A DNA stretch of 21,611 nucleotides from DTDX01 sp964608455 (GTDB taxonomy: Archaea; Thermoproteota; Bathyarchaeia; 40CM-2-53-6; DTDX01). Below, in pieces: positions 1-7,203 of this stretch. The notes beneath the pieces are model-generated. The model did not search any database. It was not told where the DNA came from and saw nothing but the letters and a program-made list of their open reading frames with translations. Every line of letters begins with the position of its first letter. The first letter of the stretch is position 1. Position numbers and translations under genes: made by a program. The stretch lies in NCBI GenBank assembly GCA_964608455.1, contig CAZSNM010000020.1:1-21611 (forward strand). Direction: 5' to 3'.

Positions 1-49
1 TTTTATGCTCCACAGGATGGTATCCTAGACCAAGCTAGACTACTGCCCC
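1..49 (-). tRNA. tRNA-His(GTG), 5' part, probably intron-containing, cut by window edge
   Basis: Read on the minus strand from 49 leftward, the sequence fits the first half of a tRNA. The acceptor strand is GGGGCAG, followed by T8 A9. The D stem is GTCT/GGAT, with a G10-U25 pair as is common in archaea, and its loop contains GG. A26 and the anticodon strand CCATC follow. The loop then reads CTGTGG, which gives T33, anticodon GTG (positions 13-11) and G37. The next bases, AGCATAAAA, cannot pair with CCATC, so an intron probably begins after position 37, the canonical archaeal site. The 3' half lies outside the window. A split (trans-spliced) gene is less likely but not excluded. The base before G1 is T, so the usual G-1 of tRNA-His does not seem to be encoded. 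Confidence 0.75.
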
Positions 50-77
50 ATTTTAAGATAAACAATTTGCATAATAA

Positions 78-90
78 TTTTATATAATTT
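78..90 (-). promoter_or_regulatory. TATA box for the tRNA gene
   Basis: On the minus strand this stretch reads AAATTATATAAAA. It lies about 30-40 bases upstream of the tRNA 5' end at 49, the expected place for an archaeal TATA box. A second A/T box (AGTATAAAAA) lies at about 93-102. Confidence 0.5.
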
Positions 91-226
91 TCTTTTTATA
101 CTCCCTCCTTATGGTTGATGGAAAAGCAATTATAGTTATAGTAAAAACTTACCTAAAAATTTTGTTTTTATTTGAAACAAAAGAGTTGTAAAACTAAAAT
201 CTGAATTATGACTTTTTTACTACGCT

Positions 227-1195
227 TTACTTTACTTCCGCTTTTCTAAGTCTATCCATTATTGCTTTTCCAAGACCTATTTCTGGAACTGGTTCTGCAT
301 AAATTACATCAAGTCCTGCTTTATCTAATTTATGTAAGCAAGAAAATAAATTGCAGGCAGCTTCACGTAAGTCTCCAGATTCAGATAAAACCTCTATTTC
401 TTTAAAAAGAAATTTGTATTTACTTTTTGGTTGCTTAAATGCAAGCAATCCTGCTCTTACATTTTTTTGAATAGTTAATTCTTCATTTTCTTTAATAATT
501 TTAAGCGGTGTTCTTGGAGAATAATGGCGAGGTAATTGACCTGGAGAACGGGGCTTTTCGCTAAGCGTTAAAACTTTTACTTTACCTATTACCTTTTCTA
601 TTTCTTCAATAGGTAATCCACCTAGTCTAAGAACTGTAGGTTCATTTGTAAGATCTAAAACTGTTGATTCAACACCAATGGGACATTTACCTCCATCTAT
701 TATTAAATCGATTTTATCTCCTAATTGTTCTGCAACATGCTCTGCTGTTGTAGGGCTTAAATATCCAAAAAGGTTTGCACTTGGCGCAGCTATTGGAACT
801 TCAGCTTTTTTTATAAGCTTTAATGCTATGGGATGTGATGGCATTCTTACGGCTACAGTATCAAGCCCAGCAGTTACTATATCAGGTATAACATTAGATT
901 TTGGTAACACTAACGTAAGCGGTCCTGGCCAAAACTTTTCAATAAGTAACTCTGCTTTTTCATTTACTTCACTGCATAATTTATAAATATCTTTAAAATC
1001 ACCTATATGAACTATAATTGGATCAAAACGAGGTCTTTGCTTCACTTCAAAAATTCTGGCTACAGCTGTGGAATTAAAAGCACAAGCTCCAAGCCCATAA
1101 ACTGTTTCTGTAGGAAAAGCAACAAGCCCACCTTCCCTTATTATTAAAGCAGCTTTTTCTAAAGAGTTTTCATTGGCCTTAATAATTTTAACCAT
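227..1195 (-). CDS. sua5: Threonylcarbamoyl-AMP synthase, Sua5 type
   Basis: Makes threonylcarbamoyl-AMP from threonine, bicarbonate and ATP, the first step of t6A37 tRNA modification in the cytosol. The 322 residues carry an N-terminal YrdC domain (about residues 10-200), with GGLVAFPTETVYGLGA near the start, the KQRPRFDP segment, and a PSAN motif around 137-140. A C-terminal Sua5 domain follows, announced by the linker SPGQLPRHYSPRTPL. The length and two-domain layout are those of Sua5 rather than the short YrdC/TsaC form. The ATG is preceded by GAGAGGT about 6 bases upstream and a TATA box further up. It is a single-gene unit on the minus strand, followed by the tRNA gene on the same strand. 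It appears intact, and the family call is firm. Confidence 0.95.
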   Translation of the reverse strand: MVKIIKANENSLEKAALIIREGGLVAFPTETVYGLGACAFNSTAVARIFEVKQRPRFDPIIVHIGDFKDIYKLCSEVNEKAELLIEKFWPGPLTLVLPKSNVIPDIVTAGLDTVAVRMPSHPIALKLIKKAEVPIAAPSANLFGYLSPTTAEHVAEQLGDKIDLIIDGGKCPIGVESTVLDLTNEPTVLRLGGLPIEEIEKVIGKVKVLTLSEKPRSPGQLPRHYSPRTPLKIIKENEELTIQKNVRAGLLAFKQPKSKYKFLFKEIEVLSESGDLREAACNLFSCLHKLDKAGLDVIYAEPVPEIGLGKAIMDRLRKAEVK

Positions 1196-1216
1196 AATGT
1201 AACCTCTCGCTTTAAT

Positions 1217-1226
1217 TTTATATTTT
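1217..1226 (-). promoter_or_regulatory. TATA box of sua5
   Basis: The minus strand reads AAATATAAAA, about 22-31 bases before the ATG. The ribosome binding site GAGAGGTT lies at 1201-1208. The short spacing suggests a short leader. Confidence 0.45.
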
Positions 1227-1330
1227 TTAATTACTCGATTAAAACTTTTTTAGTTACTTGATGCTCTACTTTTATACATTTAGAAGAAATAAAGATTATT
1301 GCAAAAATGGGGATTAAGTGTAAACCTCAT

Positions 1331-1884
1331 TTATCTTTGATAGGAAGCTATTAATTTAATGCCAAGTTCCTTACCTAAAGAAGAGGCTGATGGATGAATC
1401 CAATACCCAAAACAATAATTAAATAACTTTTTTAATTTTACTAAAGTTTTCAAAAAACTCTTTAACATCTCGTCCATGAATCCTCGATTTTACTTCACCA
1501 ATTATAATTACTGGATGATGTCCTTTTTTTACCTTCACCATAAAGATTTATTTCAATTTCTTCTCCATCAACTTTTATAAATCGCCTTTCTAATTCCTTA
1601 ATTTTGATTCGTTCATGCTTTTCAAGCCATGGAGGAAACATAACTTTAGCTATATCTTCAAGTCCAAAACCAATAGTGTCTGAAAACCAACTAACCGCTT
1701 TAAAAAGCATTCCAAGAGAATCCTCAGTTCGCTTTTGAGCTTCAGCAAGCTTTAAAATATTATTAGAAAGTTCAGTTACGATACTAGTTAATTTATTAAA
1801 ATTTTCTCGCGTAACTTTAATTTCGCTATTTTTTTGCTCAACAATTCGGGTAACAGCTTCATAAAGTTCTGGAGAAATAGACAT
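1331..1884 (-). pseudogene. DUF3782-like / PD-(D/E)XK-type nuclease-like protein, broken by two frameshifts
   Basis: The ATG at 1884 follows a good AGGAGA site. The first part (about 120 residues) has a long hydrophilic helical N-terminus that may form a coiled coil. The sequence EEIEINLYGEGKK follows. The frame is then lost in a run of seven A (1524-1530 on the plus strand). Removing one A continues as GHHPVIIIGEVKSR, the E-x-K core expected of this nuclease fold. A second break lies in the six-A run at 1428-1433. Removing one A there gives FGYWIHPSASSLGKELGIKL and a stop at 1331-1333. The repaired gene would encode about 183 residues. Archaeal members often have N instead of the first acidic residue, as here. 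Function is unknown; DNA binding or cleavage is only a fold-based guess. It could be a real pseudogene, a slippage-read gene or sequence error. Confidence 0.7.
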
Positions 1885-2045
1885 TGCTTTCTCCTAATCG
1901 GCTTTTACTAACTAATTTGCTTATAAATTTATTAAAAGCTTAAAAATTTCAGCTTATAGATATAATAATAAATTTAAATTTTTAAATTTTCAAATTAAGG
2001 GTAAATAAGAGGTTAATTTTTATAAAAAAAAGGTGAGATAAAAAA

Positions 2046-2813
2046 TTGAATTTATTTATGCAAAAAATGTTTTTCATGATTGTCGCTATTATTGAAGCGG
2101 TATTTTCAGCAATAGTTTTAATTATGTTAATTTTAAACAGTCCTTTTCTAGGTTTATTTACAGATTATGCTATACCTATATGTGCTTTTTTCTCTGTTGC
2201 TGCCGGCTTTTTATTGATTAAAAAATATGGTATTTTTAATTCTCTTTTTGGTAAATGCTTTTCCTTTTTAACAACAGGTTTAACCCTATGGTGTTTAGGT
2301 GAATTACTATGGCCTATCTACAGTAGAGTTTTAAATGTTGAGATGCTTTTTCCATCTTTAATGGATTTTCTTTGGATGGGGGGATACATTTTTATTGGTA
2401 TAGGCGTTTATATAATTTTTACAATTTTTAAACCTAACCTTATATTGAAGCATTTAACACAGTTTTTAATTATTTTCTTAACCTTAATGGTTATTTTAGC
2501 AATTATTTTCTTAACACCAATCATTTATAAAGCTTCATTTTTAGAGCAAGTAATCTATTGCTATTATTTAACAGCTGATATTATTATTTTAAGTCTTTTA
2601 ATAGTTGTGTATAGAATTTTTAAAGAGGGAGAAATTTCAAAAGCTTGGTTAATTTTAGTTTTAGGTATAATGGTTATATTTTTAGCAGATATATTTTTTA
2701 ATTTAGCAACCAGCATTAAGTCAGAATTCTACTTGAGTTTGGGAGATTTAATTTATATAAATGGATATTCATTAACTGCCTTAGGTTTAATTAAGCATTC
2801 AATGAAACTCTAA
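2046..2813 (+). CDS. Polytopic membrane protein of unknown function
   Basis: I do not recognise a named family. The 255 residues are almost entirely membrane: about eight hydrophobic segments of 18-24 residues separated by very short loops. Examples are IVAIIEAVFSAIVLIMLIL near the start, a segment around 40-60, and AWLILVLGIMVIFLADIFF near 200-220. The repeated pattern of short D/G-W-x-GY turns before a helix (LMDFLWMGGYIFIGIG, LGDLIYINGYSLTALG) recalls the membrane sensor halves of some histidine kinases and GGDEF proteins, but no soluble output domain is attached. The TTG start is chosen because AGGTGA lies 9 bases before it; the next ATG, at 2058, is too far from this site. Dph6 starts 33 bases downstream, so the two may be cotranscribed. 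Confidence 0.75.
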   Translation: MNLFMQKMFFMIVAIIEAVFSAIVLIMLILNSPFLGLFTDYAIPICAFFSVAAGFLLIKKYGIFNSLFGKCFSFLTTGLTLWCLGELLWPIYSRVLNVEMLFPSLMDFLWMGGYIFIGIGVYIIFTIFKPNLILKHLTQFLIIFLTLMVILAIIFLTPIIYKASFLEQVIYCYYLTADIIILSLLIVVYRIFKEGEISKAWLILVLGIMVIFLADIFFNLATSIKSEFYLSLGDLIYINGYSLTALGLIKHSMKL

Positions 2814-2846
2814 AAGCGCTTGATATTTGATGATAGGAAGATGTTT

Positions 2847-3503
2847 ATGAAAGCTTTTGTTTCTTGGAGTGGGGGAAAAGATAGTTGTTTAGCATGTTAT
2901 AAAGTCTTAAAAAATGGTGTCGAGATTTCTTTTTTGTTAACAATGCTTGATGAAAAGGGTTTAAGATCTAAAAGTCATGGATTAAAAAAGAAGATTCTTG
3001 AAGCTCAAGCTAAGGCTGTTGAAAAACCAATTATTTACAAGGAAACCTCTTGGGAAAATTACGAAGAAAAATTCAAGGAAGCTATAAAACAATTAAAAAA
3101 ATTTGATGTTGAAGCTGGTGTTTTCGGAGATTTACGTTTATTAGAGCATAAAAAATGGGTAGAAAATGTTTGCAATGAAGTGGGCATTAAAGCTTTGGAA
3201 CCCCTTTGGAATGAAGACTATAAAAAAATAATTGATGAGTTTTTCTCATATGGTTTTGAAGCCATAATTATAAGCGTTAAATCCAATTTAATTAGTGAAG
3301 AATGGTTGGGTCAAAGCTTTAATGAGAAATTTATTGATTACCTTAAAAGTATTAATGTTGATTTGCTTGGTGAAAATGGAGAATATCATACATTAGTAAC
3401 TTATGGACCTATATTTAAAAAACGGATTAAAATAATTAAAAGCAAGAAAAGCCAAATTAACAATTATAACATTTTAAATATTATAGAGGTTAATTTAAAA
3501 TGA
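2847..3503 (+). CDS. dph6: Diphthine--ammonia ligase (Dph6-type ATP pyrophosphatase)
   Basis: Expected to carry out the last step of diphthamide synthesis on elongation factor 2, amidation of diphthine with ATP and ammonium. The start is taken at the ATG giving MKAFVSWSGGKDS, because AGGAAG lies 6 bases upstream. It puts the PP-loop SGGKDS at residues 8-13, as usual in this family. The protein is 218 residues, a normal length for the archaeal single-domain form. Family landmarks are GDLRLLEHKKW with VCNEVGIKALEPLW in the middle and GENGEYHTLV near the C-terminus. The stop overlaps the ATG of the following AsnB-like ligase by 4 bp (ATGA), which indicates translational coupling. No eukaryote-type YjgF domains are fused. 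Confidence 0.92.
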   Translation: MKAFVSWSGGKDSCLACYKVLKNGVEISFLLTMLDEKGLRSKSHGLKKKILEAQAKAVEKPIIYKETSWENYEEKFKEAIKQLKKFDVEAGVFGDLRLLEHKKWVENVCNEVGIKALEPLWNEDYKKIIDEFFSYGFEAIIISVKSNLISEEWLGQSFNEKFIDYLKSINVDLLGENGEYHTLVTYGPIFKKRIKIIKSKKSQINNYNILNIIEVNLK

Positions 3504-4423
3504 ATTTAAAAAATGAGATCTTAAATGTTTTTAATGAAGTTATTAAAGATTATTGTGCTGATGCTATTCTTCTTTCTGGAGGTTTAGACACATCAATAAT
3601 TGCATGTTTAGGGGTAAAGTATTTTAAACCATTTGCGATAACAGTTGGATTTACTAATGAGGCTCCAGATTTAAAATATGCAAGAATTGTTGCAAACCAT
3701 TTTAAACTTCAAAATTTTATCAAGATTTTTAATATTAAAGAAGCTATTGAAGCGGCTGAGCAAATTATCAAAATTATTAAAACTTTTGATCCTATGGAAG
3801 TTAGAAATGATATTCCATTATATATAGCTATGGTTTACGCGAAAAAATATGGATTTAAATCTATAGTTACAGGTGATGGAGGAGATGAGCTTTTTGCTGG
3901 TTATCCATTTTTATTTAAACTTAAACCAAATGAAGTTAATGAATGGATAAGGAAAACAATGAAAAATTGGTTTTTTGCAGCTAAACTTATAGGTGAAAGC
4001 TTAGGGTTAAAAGTACTTCAACCATTTTTAGACAAAAGAATAATTGATTTAGCTTTAAAAATCCCTGCTGAACTTAAAATAGCAAAAATAGGAAATAACA
4101 TTTATGGCAAATATATTTTACGAGTTGCTTTTGAAAAGCTTCTTCCTAATGAAATTATTTGGAGAAGTAAAGATCCGATAGAGGCGGGAAGCGAAAGTAG
4201 AAAAATAAGCAATATTCTTCAAACAACTCGAGAAGAGTTTAATGAACTTTCCAAAATAGTAAAGTTAGATAGTTTAGAGCAAGCATATTATTTTAAGCTA
4301 TATTTGAAACATGTAGGTGAAATACCTAAACCTAAGAAGGGTGAAAAAGCATGCTTAAAATGTGGGGCAGGAGTATCAATTAAAACAAATTATTGCAGAG
4401 TTTGCGGGGCATATCCATGTTAA
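3500..4423 (+). CDS. Asparagine-synthetase-like ligase without glutaminase domain, with C-terminal zinc ribbon
   Basis: Contains the synthetase half of AsnB-type enzymes, which adenylates a carboxylate with ATP (releasing PPi) and amidates it. Visible motifs are the PP-loop LSGGLDTS (residues 25-32) and TGDGGDELFAG (124-134), the AsnB signature, with FLDKRIIDLALKIP later. The N-terminal glutaminase (Cys-2) domain is absent, so any amidation would use free ammonia or ammonia from a partner. After residue 280 comes a small treble-clef/zinc-ribbon tail: C285-x2-C288 and C299-x2-C302, with a last cysteine at 307. Such tails often bind RNA or protein. Translation is coupled to dph6 by a 4-bp overlap. 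The substrate is unknown; free asparagine synthesis, protein modification or RNA modification are all possible. Confidence 0.85.
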   Translation: MNLKNEILNVFNEVIKDYCADAILLSGGLDTSIIACLGVKYFKPFAITVGFTNEAPDLKYARIVANHFKLQNFIKIFNIKEAIEAAEQIIKIIKTFDPMEVRNDIPLYIAMVYAKKYGFKSIVTGDGGDELFAGYPFLFKLKPNEVNEWIRKTMKNWFFAAKLIGESLGLKVLQPFLDKRIIDLALKIPAELKIAKIGNNIYGKYILRVAFEKLLPNEIIWRSKDPIEAGSESRKISNILQTTREEFNELSKIVKLDSLEQAYYFKLYLKHVGEIPKPKKGEKACLKCGAGVSIKTNYCRVCGAYPC

Positions 4424-4447
4424 AAGAGTGAAATATCAATATTTTAT

Positions 4448-4825
4448 TTATTTTTTCTCTTTTAATGAAAGAATGGCTTGAGCTAAGTCTCCTCCAGCTG
4501 CTTCCAAAGCTTTTTTAGCTTCTTCAAGGCTTACACCAGCTTGTTCAGCTATAAGTTTCACATCTTCTTCTAAAACTGTTTCATTTATTTTTTGTTCTTC
4601 AATTTTAACCTCTTTTATTTCATTTCCAATAATTTGATACATTGTTTGTCCTTGAAGTTTAATTGCAGCAACTTTAGGGTTCTCAATAATAATCTTTTTT
4701 TCTCCCATTTTAATTTCAACTTTTTCAACATTATTTAATTCTTCTATTTCAACGCCCATTTTTTGCATTAATCTTAAGGCTTCTCTACCGCTTAAACCCT
4801 TCATAATGGGAATACGTTTACTCAT
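4448..4825 (-). CDS. nac: Nascent polypeptide-associated complex protein (archaeal NAC)
   Basis: Ribosome-associated chaperone that meets nascent chains at the tunnel exit. The start is placed at the ATG giving MSKRIPIMKGLSGREALRLM, because GAGGT lies about 8 bases upstream; an earlier in-frame ATG sits before that site. The 125 residues contain the NAC beta-barrel domain (about 30-75, with VEKVEIKMGEKKIIIENPKV and the QTMYQIIG strand). A C-terminal UBA domain follows (about 84-122, VKLIAEQAGVSLEEAKKALE). Length and order match archaeal NAC homologues, which work as homodimers. It lies downstream of enolase on the same strand with a 118-base gap that holds its own TATA box, and its 3' end faces the AsnB-like gene across 24 bases. 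Confidence 0.95.
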   Translation of the reverse strand: MSKRIPIMKGLSGREALRLMQKMGVEIEELNNVEKVEIKMGEKKIIIENPKVAAIKLQGQTMYQIIGNEIKEVKIEEQKINETVLEEDVKLIAEQAGVSLEEAKKALEAAGGDLAQAILSLKEKK

Positions 4826-4870
4826 TTCAAAAACCTCTTGCATTCAATAATTATTTTTTAGATGTTCAAA

Positions 4871-4880
4871 ATTATAAATG
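4871..4880 (-). promoter_or_regulatory. TATA box of the NAC gene
   Basis: The minus strand reads CATTTATAAT about 46-55 bases before the NAC start, in the gap after enolase. It suggests that NAC can be transcribed separately from enolase. Confidence 0.4.
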
Positions 4881-4943
4881 CTTTCATTTAGCTTATCATT
4901 AAATTATTTCACTTAAAAATATAAAGAAAATTTTTAGGTGAAA

Positions 4944-6230
4944 TTAAAATAAAAGTTTTCCCCAATACCTTGCTGAATTCCCTAAATATTCTTCTATCCT
5001 TAATAGTTGATTATATTTTGCAGTTCGTTCTCCTCTAGCTGGAGCACCAGTTTTAATTTCTTGAGCCTTTATTCCAACAGCTATATCAGCAATTGTTGAA
5101 TCTTCAGTTTCGCCAGATCTATGACTTACAATTACTTTATATCCATTTCTAAAGGCTAATTCAGCTGCTTCAATAGCTTCAGTAAGCGTCCCTATTTGAT
5201 TTACTTTCATAAGCAATGCATTAGCAGCTTTCATATTTATCCCTTTGTTTAATCTTTCTATATTTGTAACAAATAAGTCATCTCCAACTATTTGAATACT
5301 TTTATTAACAAGCTTTGTTAATTGAGCAAAGCTTTCAAAATCTTCTTCTTGAAATGGATCTTCTATAGAGAATATTTTATAGTTTTTTATTAATTCCATA
5401 TAGAAATCTAACATTTCTTCAGATGTTAATGCTTTATCATCAATATAGTATTTTTTATCTTTTTCATTGTAAAAATTGGTGGCGGCAGCATCAATACCCA
5501 ACAGAATCTCTTTATTTGGTTTAAAGCCACTTTCCTCTATAGCATTTATAATTGCTTCTAAAGCTTCATTTGTTTTTTCCATTGGAGGCGCAAAGCCTCC
5601 TTCATCTCCAACATTAATTGCTGAAGAACCATACTTATCTTTTAAAATATTTTTTAATTTATGGTAAACTTCAACACCCATTCTTAAGGCTTCTTTAAAT
5701 GAGTCTGCGCCTACAGGAAGAATTAAAAACTCTTGAATTCTTAATTTGTTTCCAGCATGTTTTCCACCATTTATTATATTCATCATTGGAATAGGTAAAG
5801 TTACAGCAGTTACTCCACCTAAATATTCATATAAATGAATTCCTTGCGCATTAGCAGCAGATTTAGCATTAGCTAAAGAAACGCTTAAAATAGCGTTAGC
5901 ACCAAGCATGCTTTTATTTTTGGTTCCATCAAGCTTAATCATTTTTTCATCTATTTCTCTTTGTTTTCTGCAATCCATTCCAATTAAAGCCTCAGAAATT
6001 TTTGTTTTCACATTTAATACAGCTTTAGAAACCCCTTTCCCCAGAAACCTAGAATTATCTAAATCCCTAAGTTCTAAAGCTTCATATTTTCCTGTTGAAA
6101 CCCCTGAAGGAATAGAAGCTCTACCTATAAAACCTCCTTTAGTAATTACTTCAGCTTCTATAGTTGGGTTTCCTCTAGAATCTAAAATTTCACGTGCATT
6201 AATTTTTTTAATTAAATATTTTTCTTCCAT
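4944..6230 (-). CDS. eno: Enolase (phosphopyruvate hydratase)
   Basis: Interconverts 2-phosphoglycerate and phosphoenolpyruvate in glycolysis/gluconeogenesis. The 428 residues are full length. Landmarks are AREILDSRGNPT at the N-terminus, SIPSGVSTGKYEALELRD, the catalytic GDEGGFAPP loop, the metal ligands in LGIDAAATN, IEDPFQEED and VGDDLFVTN, the catalytic lysine in LLMKVNQIGT, and SHRSGETEDSTIADIAV. Start choice: of two in-frame ATGs, the second (MEEKYLIKK) has AGGCGATG at a proper distance, while the first would sit directly against it. It is divergent from the small zinc-finger gene. No odd residues are seen. Confidence 0.97.
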   Translation of the reverse strand: MEEKYLIKKINAREILDSRGNPTIEAEVITKGGFIGRASIPSGVSTGKYEALELRDLDNSRFLGKGVSKAVLNVKTKISEALIGMDCRKQREIDEKMIKLDGTKNKSMLGANAILSVSLANAKSAANAQGIHLYEYLGGVTAVTLPIPMMNIINGGKHAGNKLRIQEFLILPVGADSFKEALRMGVEVYHKLKNILKDKYGSSAINVGDEGGFAPPMEKTNEALEAIINAIEESGFKPNKEILLGIDAAATNFYNEKDKKYYIDDKALTSEEMLDFYMELIKNYKIFSIEDPFQEEDFESFAQLTKLVNKSIQIVGDDLFVTNIERLNKGINMKAANALLMKVNQIGTLTEAIEAAELAFRNGYKVIVSHRSGETEDSTIADIAVGIKAQEIKTGAPARGERTAKYNQLLRIEEYLGNSARYWGKLLF

Positions 6231-6248
6231 AAACATCGCCTTTAAATC

Positions 6249-6260
6249 AGTTTATAATCA
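6249..6260 (-). promoter_or_regulatory. TATA box of enolase
   Basis: The minus strand reads GATTATAAACTG about 20-30 bases before the enolase start. The leader would be very short. The divergent small gene probably uses the A/T box near 6295-6305 on the plus strand. Confidence 0.4.
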
Positions 6261-6345
6261 TTTTATTTTAAATCTTTCGTTAATTAAAATGGAAAAATTT
6301 AAATTAGTTTAACAACTGCTATTAATTAAAAAAAAGGGTTAAAAA

Positions 6346-6516
6346 ATGGTTAAGGAAATCATAATTGAAAATAAAAAAATCTTTATTTGCGAAAAATGTG
6401 GTTTAGGATATTTAACTATTGAGTTAGCTGAAGAATGTGAAGCTTATTGCTCTAAAAATCATGCATGCTCTTTAAAAATTATTAAAAATGCTGTTTATTT
6501 TCCAAAGGCTCATTGA
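6346..6516 (+). CDS. Small archaeal zinc-finger-like protein, 56 residues
   Basis: A short reading frame with ATG at 6346 and TGA at 6514-6516. The protein has C15-x2-C18 (ICEKCGLGY), C31-x3-C35 (ECEAYCSKNHAC) and C41. It resembles the small archaeal proteins that begin with a short beta strand ending in CEKCG, followed by a helix of the AEECEAYC type, and probably bind one zinc. Function is unknown; such proteins are often thought to bind nucleic acid or act as accessory factors. GGGTT lies about 6 bases upstream of the ATG as a weak ribosome binding site. The PAP2 gene starts 15 bases after its stop, so the two likely form one transcript. Confidence 0.8.
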   Translation: MVKEIIIENKKIFICEKCGLGYLTIELAEECEAYCSKNHACSLKIIKNAVYFPKAH

Positions 6517-6531
6517 TAACGCTTAAATAAA

Positions 6532-7200
6532 ATGAGTAAATTGAGCCAATATATTAAATTTAATAAATTTATTAATTCATTTAAAATTTTGTTTTTAATG
6601 GCTTTTTCATTCGCATTTATAATTTCACTTAACAACCTAGAGGTTTTTCTTATAAAATTTTTTAATATTAAAGGAAATGCATGGTTTAACTCATTTGATG
6701 AAAAAGTTTTTCTTTGGATTAATAACAATAACTCAAGTCTTGAATTTTTAATGTTAACAATTACTTATATGGGATCAATAACATCATGGTTTGCGATAGC
6801 GGTTTTTCTTTGGTTTTTAAAAAGGAGAAAAGAAGCATTTATTCTGGCTTTTACTTTATTAATAGGTGGAGTTTTAACTTTTTTTATGAAGATTGGTTTT
6901 CATAGAGATAGACCATTTCAAGTTTTAGCTGAAGCTAGGGTTTTAGATAGGGGGGAAGATTTTAGTTTTCCAAGTGGGCATTCAGTAAGCTCGTTTTCTT
7001 CAACAACAATTCTTGGAAGAAAAAATAAAAAAGCTACTATTCCTCTTTATATTTTTTCATCTTTAGTAGCATACAGTAGAATTTATGTAGGTGTGCATTG
7101 GCCTTCAGATGTAATATTTAGTGGATTAATAGGTGTGACCATAGGTTTTTCAATTTTAAAGTTAGAGAGAAAAATTTTAAATTTACTTAATAAGCATTAA
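6532..7200 (+). CDS. PAP2-family membrane lipid phosphatase
   Basis: A membrane phosphatase that hydrolyses phosphate from a lipid, probably a polyprenyl (di)phosphate or phosphatidic-acid-like lipid. The three PAP2 active-site motifs are all present: K120-x6-R127-P128 (KIGFHRDRP), P147-SGH150, and S182-R183-x5-H189-x3-D193 (SRIYVGVHWPSD). The 222 residues also contain about five to six hydrophobic segments, for example FLMAFSFAFIISL near residue 25 and two around 82-118. No strong ribosome binding site precedes the ATG; it follows the zinc-finger gene closely. Its stop lies 3 bases from the stop of the convergent polyprenol-kinase-like gene, which might act on the opposite side of the same lipid cycle. 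The substrate cannot be told from the sequence. Confidence 0.88.
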   Translation: MSKLSQYIKFNKFINSFKILFLMAFSFAFIISLNNLEVFLIKFFNIKGNAWFNSFDEKVFLWINNNNSSLEFLMLTITYMGSITSWFAIAVFLWFLKRRKEAFILAFTLLIGGVLTFFMKIGFHRDRPFQVLAEARVLDRGEDFSFPSGHSVSSFSSTTILGRKNKKATIPLYIFSSLVAYSRIYVGVHWPSDVIFSGLIGVTIGFSILKLERKILNLLNKH

Positions 7201-7203
7201 AAG

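Noticed and set aside
111..191. Open frame of 26 codons on the plus strand between the tRNA and sua5
   Set aside because: No ribosome binding site (pyrimidine-rich sequence precedes the ATG) and no recognisable protein pattern; the stretch lies in the tRNA upstream/sua5 downstream region.
678..986. Plus-strand frame of 102 codons opposite sua5
   Set aside because: It mirrors the well-conserved YrdC domain on the other strand, has no ribosome binding site and no family likeness.
5908..6312. Plus-strand frame of 134 codons opposite enolase
   Set aside because: It is a shadow of the conserved enolase N-terminal half; its codon use and amino-acid mix (many S, F, I) are those of an antisense frame.
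6510..6728. Minus-strand frame of 72 codons opposite the PAP2 gene start
   Set aside because: It overlaps the intact PAP2 coding region and has no ribosome binding site or similarity.
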